DNA of 64,000 nt from contig OX463808.1 in NCBI GenBank assembly GCA_949825045.1, positions 31,247,674-31,311,673 of the forward strand, written 5' to 3'. The notes under the pieces are model-generated. The model had not been told where the DNA came from, ran no database searches, and saw only the letters and a list, made by a program, of their open reading frames with translations. This DNA comes from Argyresthia goedartella (Eukaryota > Arthropoda > Insecta > Lepidoptera > Argyresthiidae). Below are positions 22,906 to 31,530 of this stretch, in pieces; the stretch's first letter is position 1; each line of letters opens with the position of its first letter. The translations under genes were made by a program, and so were the position numbers.

Positions 22906-23117
22906 TGTGCCGGCACGTACGCCCGCCACAGATATGCGGAAATATCTCATCACGTACTATGTCTTATGCACGTCATCAATAACATGTACCAACCTAGTAT
23001 ATAAGCTAGGATTTCCTATAATAAATTAGTCTAGTATAGTCTGGTATTTGCGCGCATCTCAAGCCTTTTACTTTACTCCCGAAGATGTTACTCCCCTCAT
23101 AATTGCCTTTGGCAAAG
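22906..23117 (+). repeat. 3' LTR
   Basis: Same 212 bp as the 5' LTR at a constant offset of 1560; no difference seen. Confidence 0.92.
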
Positions 23118-23273
23118 AGTATATGTAAATATAAGTAGTAAAGAAATTTTGACGTGACTTGACTTGAATATTTGTGACATCGAAGAGTTTCACAAAATTA
23201 GACTTGATTGTTAGATTAATTGACCCTTCGAGCGGTTTAGGAGAAATATTTTTTCGTCTATTCTCTGTTTTAT

Positions 23274-23665
23274 TCGGGTTCCGTACCCGAAGGGTGCCAA
23301 TCGGGACCCTATTACTAGGCCTCCGCTGTCAGTACGTCCATCCGTCTGTCACCAGGCTGTATCTCATGAGCCGTGATAGTTAGACAGATTAAATTTTCAC
23401 AGATGATGTATATCTGTTGCCGCTATAACAACAAATACTAAAAAACAGGATAAAATAAATATTTAAGGGGGCTCCCATACAACAATACCACATAAAAACT
23501 TATGGATGCACCTGGTTACGTACATGGAGTGTGAAATTAACCGCACCAATAACTTTGTAAACAATATTTTGCTGTGTAAAATCCAAATTATTCACTCCAC
23601 ACCATCGCTTCCATTGAACGGTGGTACGGAACCCTTCGTGCGCGATTTAGACTTGACCGGTTTTT
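23274..23665 (+). repeat. dispersed GGTTCCGTA...GACCGGTTTT repeat, long copy
   Basis: Nearly collinear with 2837-3247 (gggttccgtacccgaaggg, tgtcaccaggctgtatctca, gggggctcccatacaacaat, ggtggtacggaacccttcgtgcg). The final part is shortened to gacttgaccggtttttt. Confidence 0.88.
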
Positions 23666-23674
23666 TTTTTAGTT

Positions 23675-23800
23675 AGCCTACACGGTGTCCCACTGCTGGG
23701 CAAAGGCCTCACCGCTTCGAGCCCACAAATCTCTAGCCAAAGATTCATCGATTCACCCTAGCAGGAATTTATCCAGGTCGTTCCTCCATCGCCTTCCCTG
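23675..23800 (-). pseudogene. LINE 3' end (RTE-type)
   Basis: Minus strand reads RRWRNDLDKFL, then ARSGEAFAQQWDTV. These are the last residues of many RTE-type ORF2 proteins, followed by the short tail. Only about 125 bp remain. Confidence 0.65.
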
Positions 23801-24304
23801 ATTATAATATTTTTACAATCCCCTTGTCTGTGGAAATTGTGGATTCCGCCATTAACTATGGAATTTAAATTGTTAATATCTACCCACTGGTGAGAGGTAT
23901 CATTCTCTTATTTTGTATTATTTTTCTTCTTTTCTTTTGATATTCTCCTTGGCATAAGAGTGTACAGTATAGTCCACTCCAATGTTGCCTGTTTCTGAAG
24001 GCTCATCTATTCTATCTCTTGACATTATTAGGTAGATTAAGAGTCCATGTATACAGGATAGCCCTATAAATCTACATTTGATTCACGACTTTTACTTTTC
24101 CGAGTTTTGGTATTATTAAAATCGATATCATGGTTCCTAACAACAAAAACTTCTATCTCTGAAAGTTTCCGATTTCGCCCTACGATGGGACGGAATGGGA
24201 CACCCTGTATATGCTATATGCCTTCCACGTGCGTTTTTATTATACCAAAGGCGACGTTATTTATATGTATAGGAAGGGTCTGTATCCAAGAGACTATCCT
24301 CCTT
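23801..24304. other. stretch with no gene seen
   Basis: No exon or repeat recognised. Confidence 0.4.
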
Positions 24305-24455
24305 TAAAAAAACTTATCAAACCTATGATAGCTAAATGTGCTTTGTCCTTTTCTCACAAACACAAATTTCAAATTGACAGACAAAGTCAAAAAACAAACG
24401 AATTATAACGGCATTATAGTTAAAATAGGTTTATTAGACGTTTATGAATAAGGCC
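24305..24455. mobile_element. MITE, CCTTATTCATAAA family, copy 3
   Basis: Carries aaacttatcaaacctatgatagc, tgctttgtccttttctcac, ataacggcattatag, aataggtttatt and ends gtttatgaataaggc. Uninterrupted, so it serves as the reference for the nested insertion and the inverted duplication in copy 2. Confidence 0.85.
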
Positions 24456-24807
24456 GTATTTTTATAAATGAGAACAAAAATATTAATAATGGACCGGCTT
24501 TATTAGTAAAGTGAAATTGAGTATTAAAGCCGTATTACTATTAAGAAATGTCTTGAATGCTAGGCATCATTAAATATACACATTAATTAGATACTATAAG
24601 GATCATAATTTCCGTTTGTTATTGTTTTAGTACCTAAGAAAATGTTAGAATACTTTGTATTTTACGGTTCCATCCTCCCAAGTAAAGGAATTAAAAAAGC
24701 TTAATATTTATGTAGGTAGCAAGTTAAGTTGCACTTGAATTTTGAAAGATAAACAGGGTAATTATTACATTTACTATATTAAAACGTATAGTCGAAGCAT
24801 AATAGTA

Positions 24808-25236
24808 GTTTATGTGACTGCTACATAATGGAGGGCATTAATACTCAAGAGTGGGTTTATATCACTCGAGAGTTTTATTGCCTAATTATGTACAGTTACA
24901 TACACTAGTTTATCTACACACAATCATAAGTTCTCTTTGATGTGTTCAGGAACCGCATGTTTGACCGGCATTGTGGCTCTGCAGTTGTTTAGCTTGTTCT
25001 GTAGTACCAACTTCACGCAGGCGGGCGCCGCCGGCGGCGTTCGAAATTTGAATGTCAGTACCAACTCCACAGACAAACTAGGGGCGGCATGCAGGCGGGC
25101 GTCGGCGTTCGAAATTTGAAAGTCATAATATGTTTTCAGATAAGAAATGAGTTTTTATCAAGTAGTTTAAAATTATGCTGATCATGGCGTGCGTTTTTTG
25201 TACGCAGTAAAGAGGGTTTCTGATACGTGTGTAGAT
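24808..25236 (+). mobile_element. TIR element (TCTACACAC ends), copy 1
   Basis: Begins agtttatgtgactgctacataatgg, followed by palindromic CTCGAGAG-type phrases. Then comes an inner block bounded by ttatctacacac and gtgtgtagataa in inverted orientation. The centre is GC-rich with two near-repeats of gggcgtcggcgttcgaaatttgaa. Other copies: 38828-39265 (same orientation) and 56080-56515 (inverted). No coding sequence. Confidence 0.8.
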
Positions 25237-25450
25237 AAAAAAAATAAAAAGCCTGCCATGTGCGAGAATTTTAACTCTAAGGGCCCAACATACCTCAGTA
25301 ATTGATATAAATTTCGACCTAGTACATCCACCCGCTTCTAAGAAAAATGGTCTTGACAGATAGAAGAATGGACGGGCAGTTGGAAAACTAAAGTGATCGT
25401 ATAGGGGTTACTTTTTTGGGGTTACGGCACTGAACCCTAAAAAAACTTCT
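25237..25450. repeat. diverged dispersed repeat
   Basis: Contains gtgcgagaattttaac, gacagatagaagaatggacgg and ggttacggcactgaacccta. Related in layout to the block at 37808-38092. Non-coding. Confidence 0.55.
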
Positions 25451-25461
25451 CAAGTCATGCC

Positions 25462-25503
25462 AGGAGGTATCAGGCAATATTTTTTTATTGCCTGATACCT
25501 CCT
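25462..25503. repeat. perfect 18-bp hairpin, T6 loop
   Basis: AGGAGGTATCAGGCAATA at 25462-25479 pairs exactly with 25486-25503; the loop is six T. Confidence 0.95.
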
Positions 25504-25547
25504 ACATAAAATCGAGTAGAGCTTTTGCTCTACTCGATTTTATGTAG
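25502..25547. repeat. perfect 21-bp hairpin, T4 loop
   Basis: The arms 25502-25522 and 25527-25547 are exact reverse complements (CTACATAAAATCGAGT...). The first two bases overlap the previous hairpin, so the two palindromes are chained. Confidence 0.95.
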
Positions 25548-26012
25548 GGATCGAGATCCCTTTGTTGAACGACAAGGACCAATTAGCAATAATCAGGTTT
25601 CCGAAAAGTTCGCGTGGAATTTGCTTTCTCCACTTTGTAAAAGCACTTACAAAATCAATCGCTATATAGACTCTCGACTTTCCGGATCACAAACGCCCCA
25701 TTAGTGTCCCTTTGGGAAAGTGCCGAGGAAAAAATGGAGGAAAATTAATTATTTTGAGCAGTAGATAACGGCGTCGGAAATTTTCAGAGGATAAACGGAT
25801 AAGAGTCGCCAAAGAGGAATAGCTCACGAGCTTGGCGAAGGACAGGGGGGGATGGAAAGAGCTGATCGCCAACCTCCAATAGTGGAGAAGCCAGATAAGA
25901 AGAAGCAGAATTTACCGAGCGGAATAGCAGAGGCATAGAATTACATTCATGCGTTTAACCGCTCTGAACACGTGACATGTGAATACCAGGCCGCATGGGA
26001 CACGACGTATGA
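25548..26012. other. stretch with no gene seen
   Basis: No exon recognised. The minus frame 25687-25872 is open but has no motif. Confidence 0.4.
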
Positions 26013-26072
26013 GTTTTATTTGAATAGGATCATCCCTGAGAATAATCAGAGATAATCCTATTCAAATAAAAC
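26013..26072. repeat. 18-bp inverted repeat, 24-bp loop
   Basis: GTTTTATTTGAATAGGAT (26013-26030) pairs exactly with 26055-26072. Confidence 0.92.
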
Positions 26073-26348
26073 AGATTCTGCAGCATCAGCTGTCAGCAGA
26101 TTTCTGATGATATTGTCTCCAGGTCCAACAAACAAATTTAAAAAGATCTGCAACATAAAATCTACAAGTGCGCTATTGAATTGATGGCAAATCGGTCCCA
26201 AGTTTTCTTTGCCCTTAATCACCAGTGCTCCTAAGTAGTGAAGCAGCAAATAAAAAAAAGTATATTCGCCCTGCAGAAATAAAGAGCTTTTTAAGATTTA
26301 CTAAATTCAATCCACGCAAATATCCACGGGTGAATACTTTTCCATAAG

Positions 26349-26636
26349 TTGATTTTAATAGTGAATAAGGGGGTTTTGTGTTATTTGGTGAGCACCAGCT
26401 CAGCTACCTGTGGCAGCCGCAGCATGGGCTCAGCTCACCACGGGCCAGCAGTAGCGCGCAGGCTTCCACGCAGGGCGGTCGCGCGGTACAATGCCGCCCT
26501 CAACCGAATTGCCGAACGTACCCATGCTTTGAATGCAGCCTTAACCGCGCCGCGTACTGGCCGCAAAAATCGAAAATGTAAAAAGGTTGACCAAGCTGAG
26601 GCTGTTTTATTGAGTACCGGTTCTATAAATAATTAA
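26349..26636 (+). CDS. unidentified GC-rich open frame
   Basis: A 95-codon plus-strand frame whose body (from about 26400) is strongly GC- and CpG-rich, in contrast to the AT-rich surroundings. It contains basic and helical stretches such as ARRLPRRAVARYNAALNRIA and ends RKNRKCKKVDQAEAVLLST before a stop. The first 15 residues lie in AT-rich DNA and may not be coding; there may be an acceptor near 26385-26400 instead. I know no protein with this sequence. It could be a terminal exon of a host gene, part of an unknown transposon, or a short retroposed segment. Low confidence that it is a real gene. Confidence 0.3.
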   Translation: MILIVNKGVLCYLVSTSSATCGSRSMGSAHHGPAVARRLPRRAVARYNAALNRIAERTHALNAALTAPRTGRKNRKCKKVDQAEAVLLSTGSINN

Positions 26637-26699
26637 CGCGAGTTTAGGAAATTCGATCATCATGCGTCGCGTAATTCGAAAATGTAATTGGGGTGAGAC

Positions 26700-26935
26700 C
26701 ACCTGTTGGTGTCGCGATTTGCCAAAGTCCGGCTTGACCAGTGACGTCACAATCTGTTTACAAAAGCACCCCCCCTACGTTAAACTGTGACGCAATGTTT
26801 TTACGACCTCCCTCTGTACGCGCAACTATGGCGGAAAACAACAGTCTCAAGCGTGAAAATAGATTTCCGTGTTTCCACCTGCCACGGTTCAGCATTCATT
26901 TCATGGTGCCGCCGGTCGCCGGCTGCTGAATAAAT
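26700..26935 (+). other. GC-rich region with a perfect CRE-type site
   Basis: TGACGTCA at 26742-26749 is a full CREB/ATF palindrome. Further on, ATGGCGGAAAACAACAG at 26827 opens a 33-codon frame (MAENNSLKRENRF... ending AGC-stop). Together with 26.35-26.64 kb this forms a 500-bp GC-rich island that could be a promoter plus exon; there is no direct proof. Confidence 0.3.
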
Positions 26936-27959
26936 CACAACAGTTTATTTTGAACCATTTGCTGCTAATTTTGTTTGGTACGCATGACAAAAGGCGATGT
27001 ACAATACAAAAACGCTAAGTTTAAATCACAGTTTTAGTAAAACAAACGTACCGCGTAATTTACATTTTGTGTCCATTGCTTCAAGCCGATGATTGGTCGA
27101 AATTCAGGGTTTTGACCCTAAACGACCCGTGTAATTAGTGTGAATAAAAAAACGTTGCTTAATTAATTAATGTTACCTGATTTTTGACTTTGAAGAAAGG
27201 CTTTTGCTGGGGTCGGGCAATGAACGGGGATAATTGCCCCAAATCAAAGGCGAGTCAAAATTGTACCGAAAATTGCTTGTCGCAACCCTAGCAGGGGATT
27301 AGGGACGCGATAATTAGTTGGAGCATACAAAAAAAAAACGCAATAAAATGGCAACAAATAATATTCTTAACAATATAAGTTTTGACAGCCAAAAATGTCA
27401 AATGTTTACCAAATGTAGTGCCCCCAACTAGTTTCACAGAACTGGTTTATTGCTTTTGGTTACTTTCTGTCCGAATAATAAAGTAAGGTTTGTTAGGTCC
27501 CAACTTTATAACACAACCTGGAGCCAAAGCCAAACGCAGCAAAATGTATTTTTTTAAGGGAATTTTTTACTCCATTTGGTGAAAACAAAATCATAATCCA
27601 AAAATAATTAATACGGTCAAATTGGGTTCTCTTTCTCTCTACCATCTGACCCGTATAGTGTAATTATCAGAAAATATAGGGGCAATAGCACTCAAATTGA
27701 TCGGATTTTATTCCGATAAAATTTCCGTCTCTTTGTGTGAGTTTTTCCAAAGAATTGAAACTCAACCTAAAAAGAAAAAGAACATATGTAAATAAAATCT
27801 TATATTTGATGATCATTTGGTATAATTTTAATCATACCAATGAATATTATTAACGACGGAGTAAAAAGCTAAGTAACAACAGAAGGACTCGTCTTTGTCA
27901 AACGGTACATTTCATGACTCCTCCTGACCCAGTGGTCATACTACAATAGTAATGTTTCT
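26936..27959. other. stretch with no gene seen
   Basis: No exon or window-internal repeat recognised. Confidence 0.4.
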
Positions 27960-27991
27960 ATCCTAGAGACGGTACATACCGTCTCTAGGAT
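27960..27991. repeat. perfect 15-bp palindrome, CA loop
   Basis: ATCCTAGAGACGGTA and its exact reverse complement, separated by two bases. Confidence 0.95.
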
Positions 27992-28094
27992 TATACTCAG
28001 TTCCGTCCAATCAACTAATTTATTTTGGTTTGGTAATCTATATCCGTTAATGATTTATAATATAAGTTTATAACACACATTCATAATAACTTCA

Positions 28095-28275
28095 TAAACA
28101 TTTGTAAATACAGCTACATACAATGCTTCTGTATCGTGGGTACTTGAAACAGCGACGTCACACACATATAAACATCGAAGACCTGGGGATATTTGTCTTT
28201 CTTCCTTCCCAGCCGGGATTCGAAACCGGAACCACTCGCTTGGGAGGCAGCGCCCCGAACCGCAACGCCTCAGAA
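28095..28275 (-). mobile_element. tRNA-derived SINE
   Basis: Minus strand: head with GCGGTTCGGGGCGC, B box GGTTTCGAATCCC, body GGTCTTCGATGTTTATATG and GTGACGTCGCTGTTTC. Related to 14240-14352 (minus) and 46575-46745 (plus). Confidence 0.82.
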
Positions 28276-28597
28276 GTCGTCATATGTCAAATTATCAAAA
28301 ATAACGGAAATGATCTTGCCGATTTTTGAGTTTCCAGTATCAATTGGCTGTAATTGATTGTTAGATCACTACGAGAAGACAAATAAAATCAGGATGAAGC
28401 AAAAATATCTAATATCTATAATTTATGGAAATTTTAATAAAATTCAGGCTTCCTAGGGAAGGGAACATTCCTGGGCACAAAATGTGAATTCCCAACGGTA
28501 ATGTTCGAAAATAATCCCGGGGCAATTCAGATATAACACGACATGGGTAATCTCCTCCGACAATTGTGACGACATAAAATGTGCTCTTGTTTTTTTA

Positions 28598-29002
28598 GGG
28601 TTCCGTATACAAAGGGTAAAAACGGGACCCTATTACTAAGACTCCGCTGTCTGTCTGTCTGTCTATCCTTCTGTCATCAGGCTGTCCCTCATGGGCCGTG
28701 ATAGTTAGACAGTTGAAATTTTAACAGATGGTATTTCTGTTGCCGCTATAACAACAAATTCTAAAAAACAGAATAAAATAAATATTTAAGGGGGCTCCCA
28801 TACAACAATTATTTCAATACCACATACAAACTTATGAATGCACCTGGTTACGTACATGGAGTGTAAAAGTAGCCGCACCAATCACTTTATAAACAACATT
28901 TTGCTTTGTAAAATCCAAACTGTTCACTCCACACCATCCCTTCCATTGTACGGTGGTACGGAACCCTTCGTGCGCGAGTCCGACTCGCACTTGGCCGGTT
29001 TT
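28598..29002 (+). repeat. dispersed GGTTCCGTA...GGCCGGTTTT repeat, long copy
   Basis: Starts agggttccgtatacaaagggt, has a (TCTG)n run near 28650, the block gggggctcccatacaacaat, and ends cgactcgcacttggccggttttt. Third full-length copy in the window. Confidence 0.9.
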
Positions 29003-30120
29003 TATTTACATTTGCTGCAGCCTGGGCTTTTGGTTCGTTTACTTAGAGGACCTGAGATTCGACATTCGACCTTATTTCGGAATTTGCCTCCAATTTTCGT
29101 CAGTCAGCTTTTACTTTTTATTGTTTTTATATTTTTTTTTATTGGATGATTCCATGCTGTTGCTCCCTTATTTAACTATTTATAGACTGTTTGTATATCA
29201 TTGTGAGTTTCCTTATTGCTCCAAAAAGGTGCTTTCATCTGCTTAGTTTTAGTTTTGGTGCCACGCAAAAAATTACTATCCCGGGGAGTCTAGCATTAAT
29301 AATGACACAACTTGTTCAGAAAATTCCTGAGAAATATGAAGAAGTGTACATCTACATAAAAGGGGTTTACGTAGAGCATACTTTATTTTTATAGTTGGGT
29401 GACACCACTGTCACGATAAGGACATTTATGTACTGAAGGTTTTGAAGGGGAATAAGTAAGATTGTATGTATTTAGATAGATATTTTCCTTGTTAAAATTG
29501 TATGTTAGGTAGGAGTACAGTTAAGTGCTGGGTACTGTAATTGTTATTATTACAACAAACCAACTATCATTCATCTTTGCCTCGTGATGTTGTCATGATT
29601 AACGAGTAATTTCTCAAACGCTATTGCTATCATAGTAAGTCACTTTAAGTACCTAGGTACTTAGTGCATCACCAGCACTGTAATTACAACCAATCTTGAT
29701 GGTAAAAAGAAAATTATTCTTTGTTCTGTGTTTGAACTAAATGTGTGTGAAATTTCTTAAAACAAAATTTATTTAATTGCAGTAATTTTCTGTAATAAAA
29801 AAAAACATTGATAATAATATGTTTGTACAGTGTTTTATGGGTAAGCTCATGTTCATTCTGACAAACGCTCGATAACCAATTTTATTATTAACTCGTCTAA
29901 CCCAGCGAAGGCACACCCACCCATAAGGTAATGGAATAAATATCGAACCGGCACTCAATGGTCTTATTTACTTTCGTATTCTAGCGAAGTACAAATACTA
30001 CCAGAAGGCCCATACATTCAACACCCACAAACGTTATAGTCGAATCATATCACAAATATATTTAAAAATACTGCAAAGCCACATATCTATTCGATATTTA
30101 ACCAGACGTGTGATTAGATG
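29003..30120. other. stretch with no gene seen
   Basis: Several 60-100 codon frames, T-rich, no motifs. No repeat match. Confidence 0.4.
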
Positions 30121-30128
30121 AAACCGGT

Positions 30129-30334
30129 CTTATAAATTGCAAGTACGAAAAAGTGTGCACAGAGCTTAGTGAACTGACGGATTGCAAAGCAAGTAAACTG
30201 AGAAATTGTGATTGGTGAAGTGCTGAGAATTCGAATAAGAACGCGATGTAGTGACGTAAAGAGTGAAACGAGGAGTGAAGTGAAGTGTTGACGGTCAGAG
30301 GTAGCGTAAAAACATGTTTTGATTTTTTTGTGAA
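30129..30334 (+). promoter_or_regulatory. candidate promoter and 5' leader of alternative exon B
   Basis: TATAAA at 30131-30136 lies about 30 bp before an arthropod-initiator-like TTAGTG (about 30166-30171). The following 160 bp are G/A-rich and AT-poor, like a 5' leader. Two minimal upstream ORFs lie inside: ATG-TAG at 30246-30251 and ATG-TTT-TGA at 30314-30322, the latter 12 bases before the main ATG. Positions are seen; their use is inferred. Confidence 0.5.
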
Positions 30335-30557
30335 ATGATGCGGCGAGGAAAAGTGTTGTTGGATGGTAGCAGGCAAGGGTCTGTCGACGGCAGTGCTAGT
30401 GTAAGCTCTGACAAAGAGCTGGTGCATAAATGTCATAGCGACCCTGGAGGGGGTCATCCTTTGGGAGCTAATCCCCGAGCTCAAAGGGTACGGTCAGGTT
30501 CCGGTGCTGCTCCAAGGAAATGTGTCCTTACTCTGGACGGATACTCTTATGTTATAG
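30335..30557 (+). CDS. alternative first coding exon B, gene unidentified
   Basis: ATG-initiated exon of 74 codons plus one base with a strong donor (GTTATAG|GTGAGT). Two tandem ATGs start it (MMRRGKVLLDGSRQGSVDG). A Ser/Gly-rich, positively charged segment follows, and it ends RKCVLTLDGYSYVI plus a split glycine codon. Exon A (12975-13230) ends the same way in sequence pattern and phase. The simplest reading is two promoters 17 kb apart feeding one shared exon 2, with the last 12 or so residues of each exon completing the same structural strand. No signal peptide or membrane segment. No matching downstream exon was found up to the end of the window, so the rest of the gene is probably beyond it. 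Gene identity not recognised. Confidence 0.65.
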
Positions 30558-31116
30558 GTGAGTTTCAGCGAAGCAAAGAGACTAAATAACGAAATTGAAA
30601 ACACCCACGTATTTTATTATATGCAGAAAGATTTTCCTGTTTCGCGTTCGAATGGGCCATAGGTAAAATATCATTTGGGTTACAAATTGTATGGTAGCAT
30701 TTTTGCAATAAACTACTGACGGGTAAAACGAGGTTATTTTATAGATTTTCTATTATTCTTACCGTATAACGAGGCGACGACGTATCTTAAACCAATCATT
30801 TGTTATCATTTGTAAATCAAATACAAAACCAATATTTTGCCGCCCATTTTTCTTGACGATGTTGAGTGATTGATTGATCATGATCAATGCCGAAAACTTG
30901 GAAGAAGAAGCGAGTTTGAGCAATCTCCCTTTCCCTATCGATTTTTTGTGAACGACAACTTGATCTAATTCTGTTGAGCAAAACATTGAACTTCTACATC
31001 GGTTTTATCGCCAATTTCATCGCAATCCTGGATTATATTGCTGTATTAAATTAGGTTAGAAGTATGTTTTGATGAGGCCCGTTATTCATCTATTGAGTAG
31101 CAAAACATACAGTATG
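30558..31116. other. presumed intron, nothing recognised
   Basis: Follows the donor of exon B; no exon or repeat seen. Confidence 0.4.
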
Positions 31117-31530
31117 TTTTTGGGGTTTCGTACAGGACCCTACTACTAAGCCTCCGCTGTCCGTCTGTCTGTCTGCCCTTCCGTCCGCGGGCTGTTTCTA
31201 ATGAACCGTTATTACGGTAGAGAGTTGAAATTTCATGGATTAAGTATTAATGTTGCCGTACAGCAACAAATAATTAAACTTCACTAGATTAAAATCATTA
31301 TTCTAAAAATGATCGTAGATTTCTCGATTTTTCACATGTTTGTAGCGGCGCAATAGTTTTGATATCGGTCTCGCAATCTTTATTATCTGTGTTAGAAACC
31401 ACGTTGGGATATAATAATATTATTTCCTTTGTGTTTTATTGTTGTGTTTATTGTTGCTTATGTTTGCTTGCACGATGGTACGGAACCCTTCGTGTGGCAG
31501 TTGGACCCGCTCTTGACCGTTTTTTTTAAA
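31117..31530 (+). repeat. dispersed GGTTCCGTA-type repeat, diverged copy
   Basis: ggggtttcgtacaggacccta, ccgctgtccgtctgtctgtctg, then ggtacggaacccttcgtg and cttgaccgttttttt. Diverged from the three long copies. Confidence 0.8.

Larger units (their letters stand above)
21346..23117 (+). mobile_element. young non-autonomous LTR retrotransposon
   Basis: Two 212-bp long terminal repeats (21346-21557 and 22906-23117) are identical at every base I compared. They start TGTGCCGGC and end TTTGGCAAAG. Target duplication AGTA is at 21342-21345 and 23118-23121. A TGG-type primer-binding site follows the 5' LTR at once, and a purine tract precedes the 3' LTR. The 1348-bp interior has no gag, protease, reverse transcriptase or integrase frame; the best small frame is 43 codons from 21604. 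This is the layout of a TRIM/LARD-type element moved by proteins of an autonomous partner. The strand is set by the primer site and purine tract. Confidence 0.92.

Noticed and set aside
24937..25119. 60-codon plus frame (MMCSGTACLTG...), with a sibling at 56243-56431
   Set aside because: Part of the TCTACACAC element copies; the frame is not kept in copy 2.
30098..30484. 128-codon minus frame opposite exon B
   Set aside because: Ser/His-rich shadow of the G/A-rich leader and exon on the plus strand.
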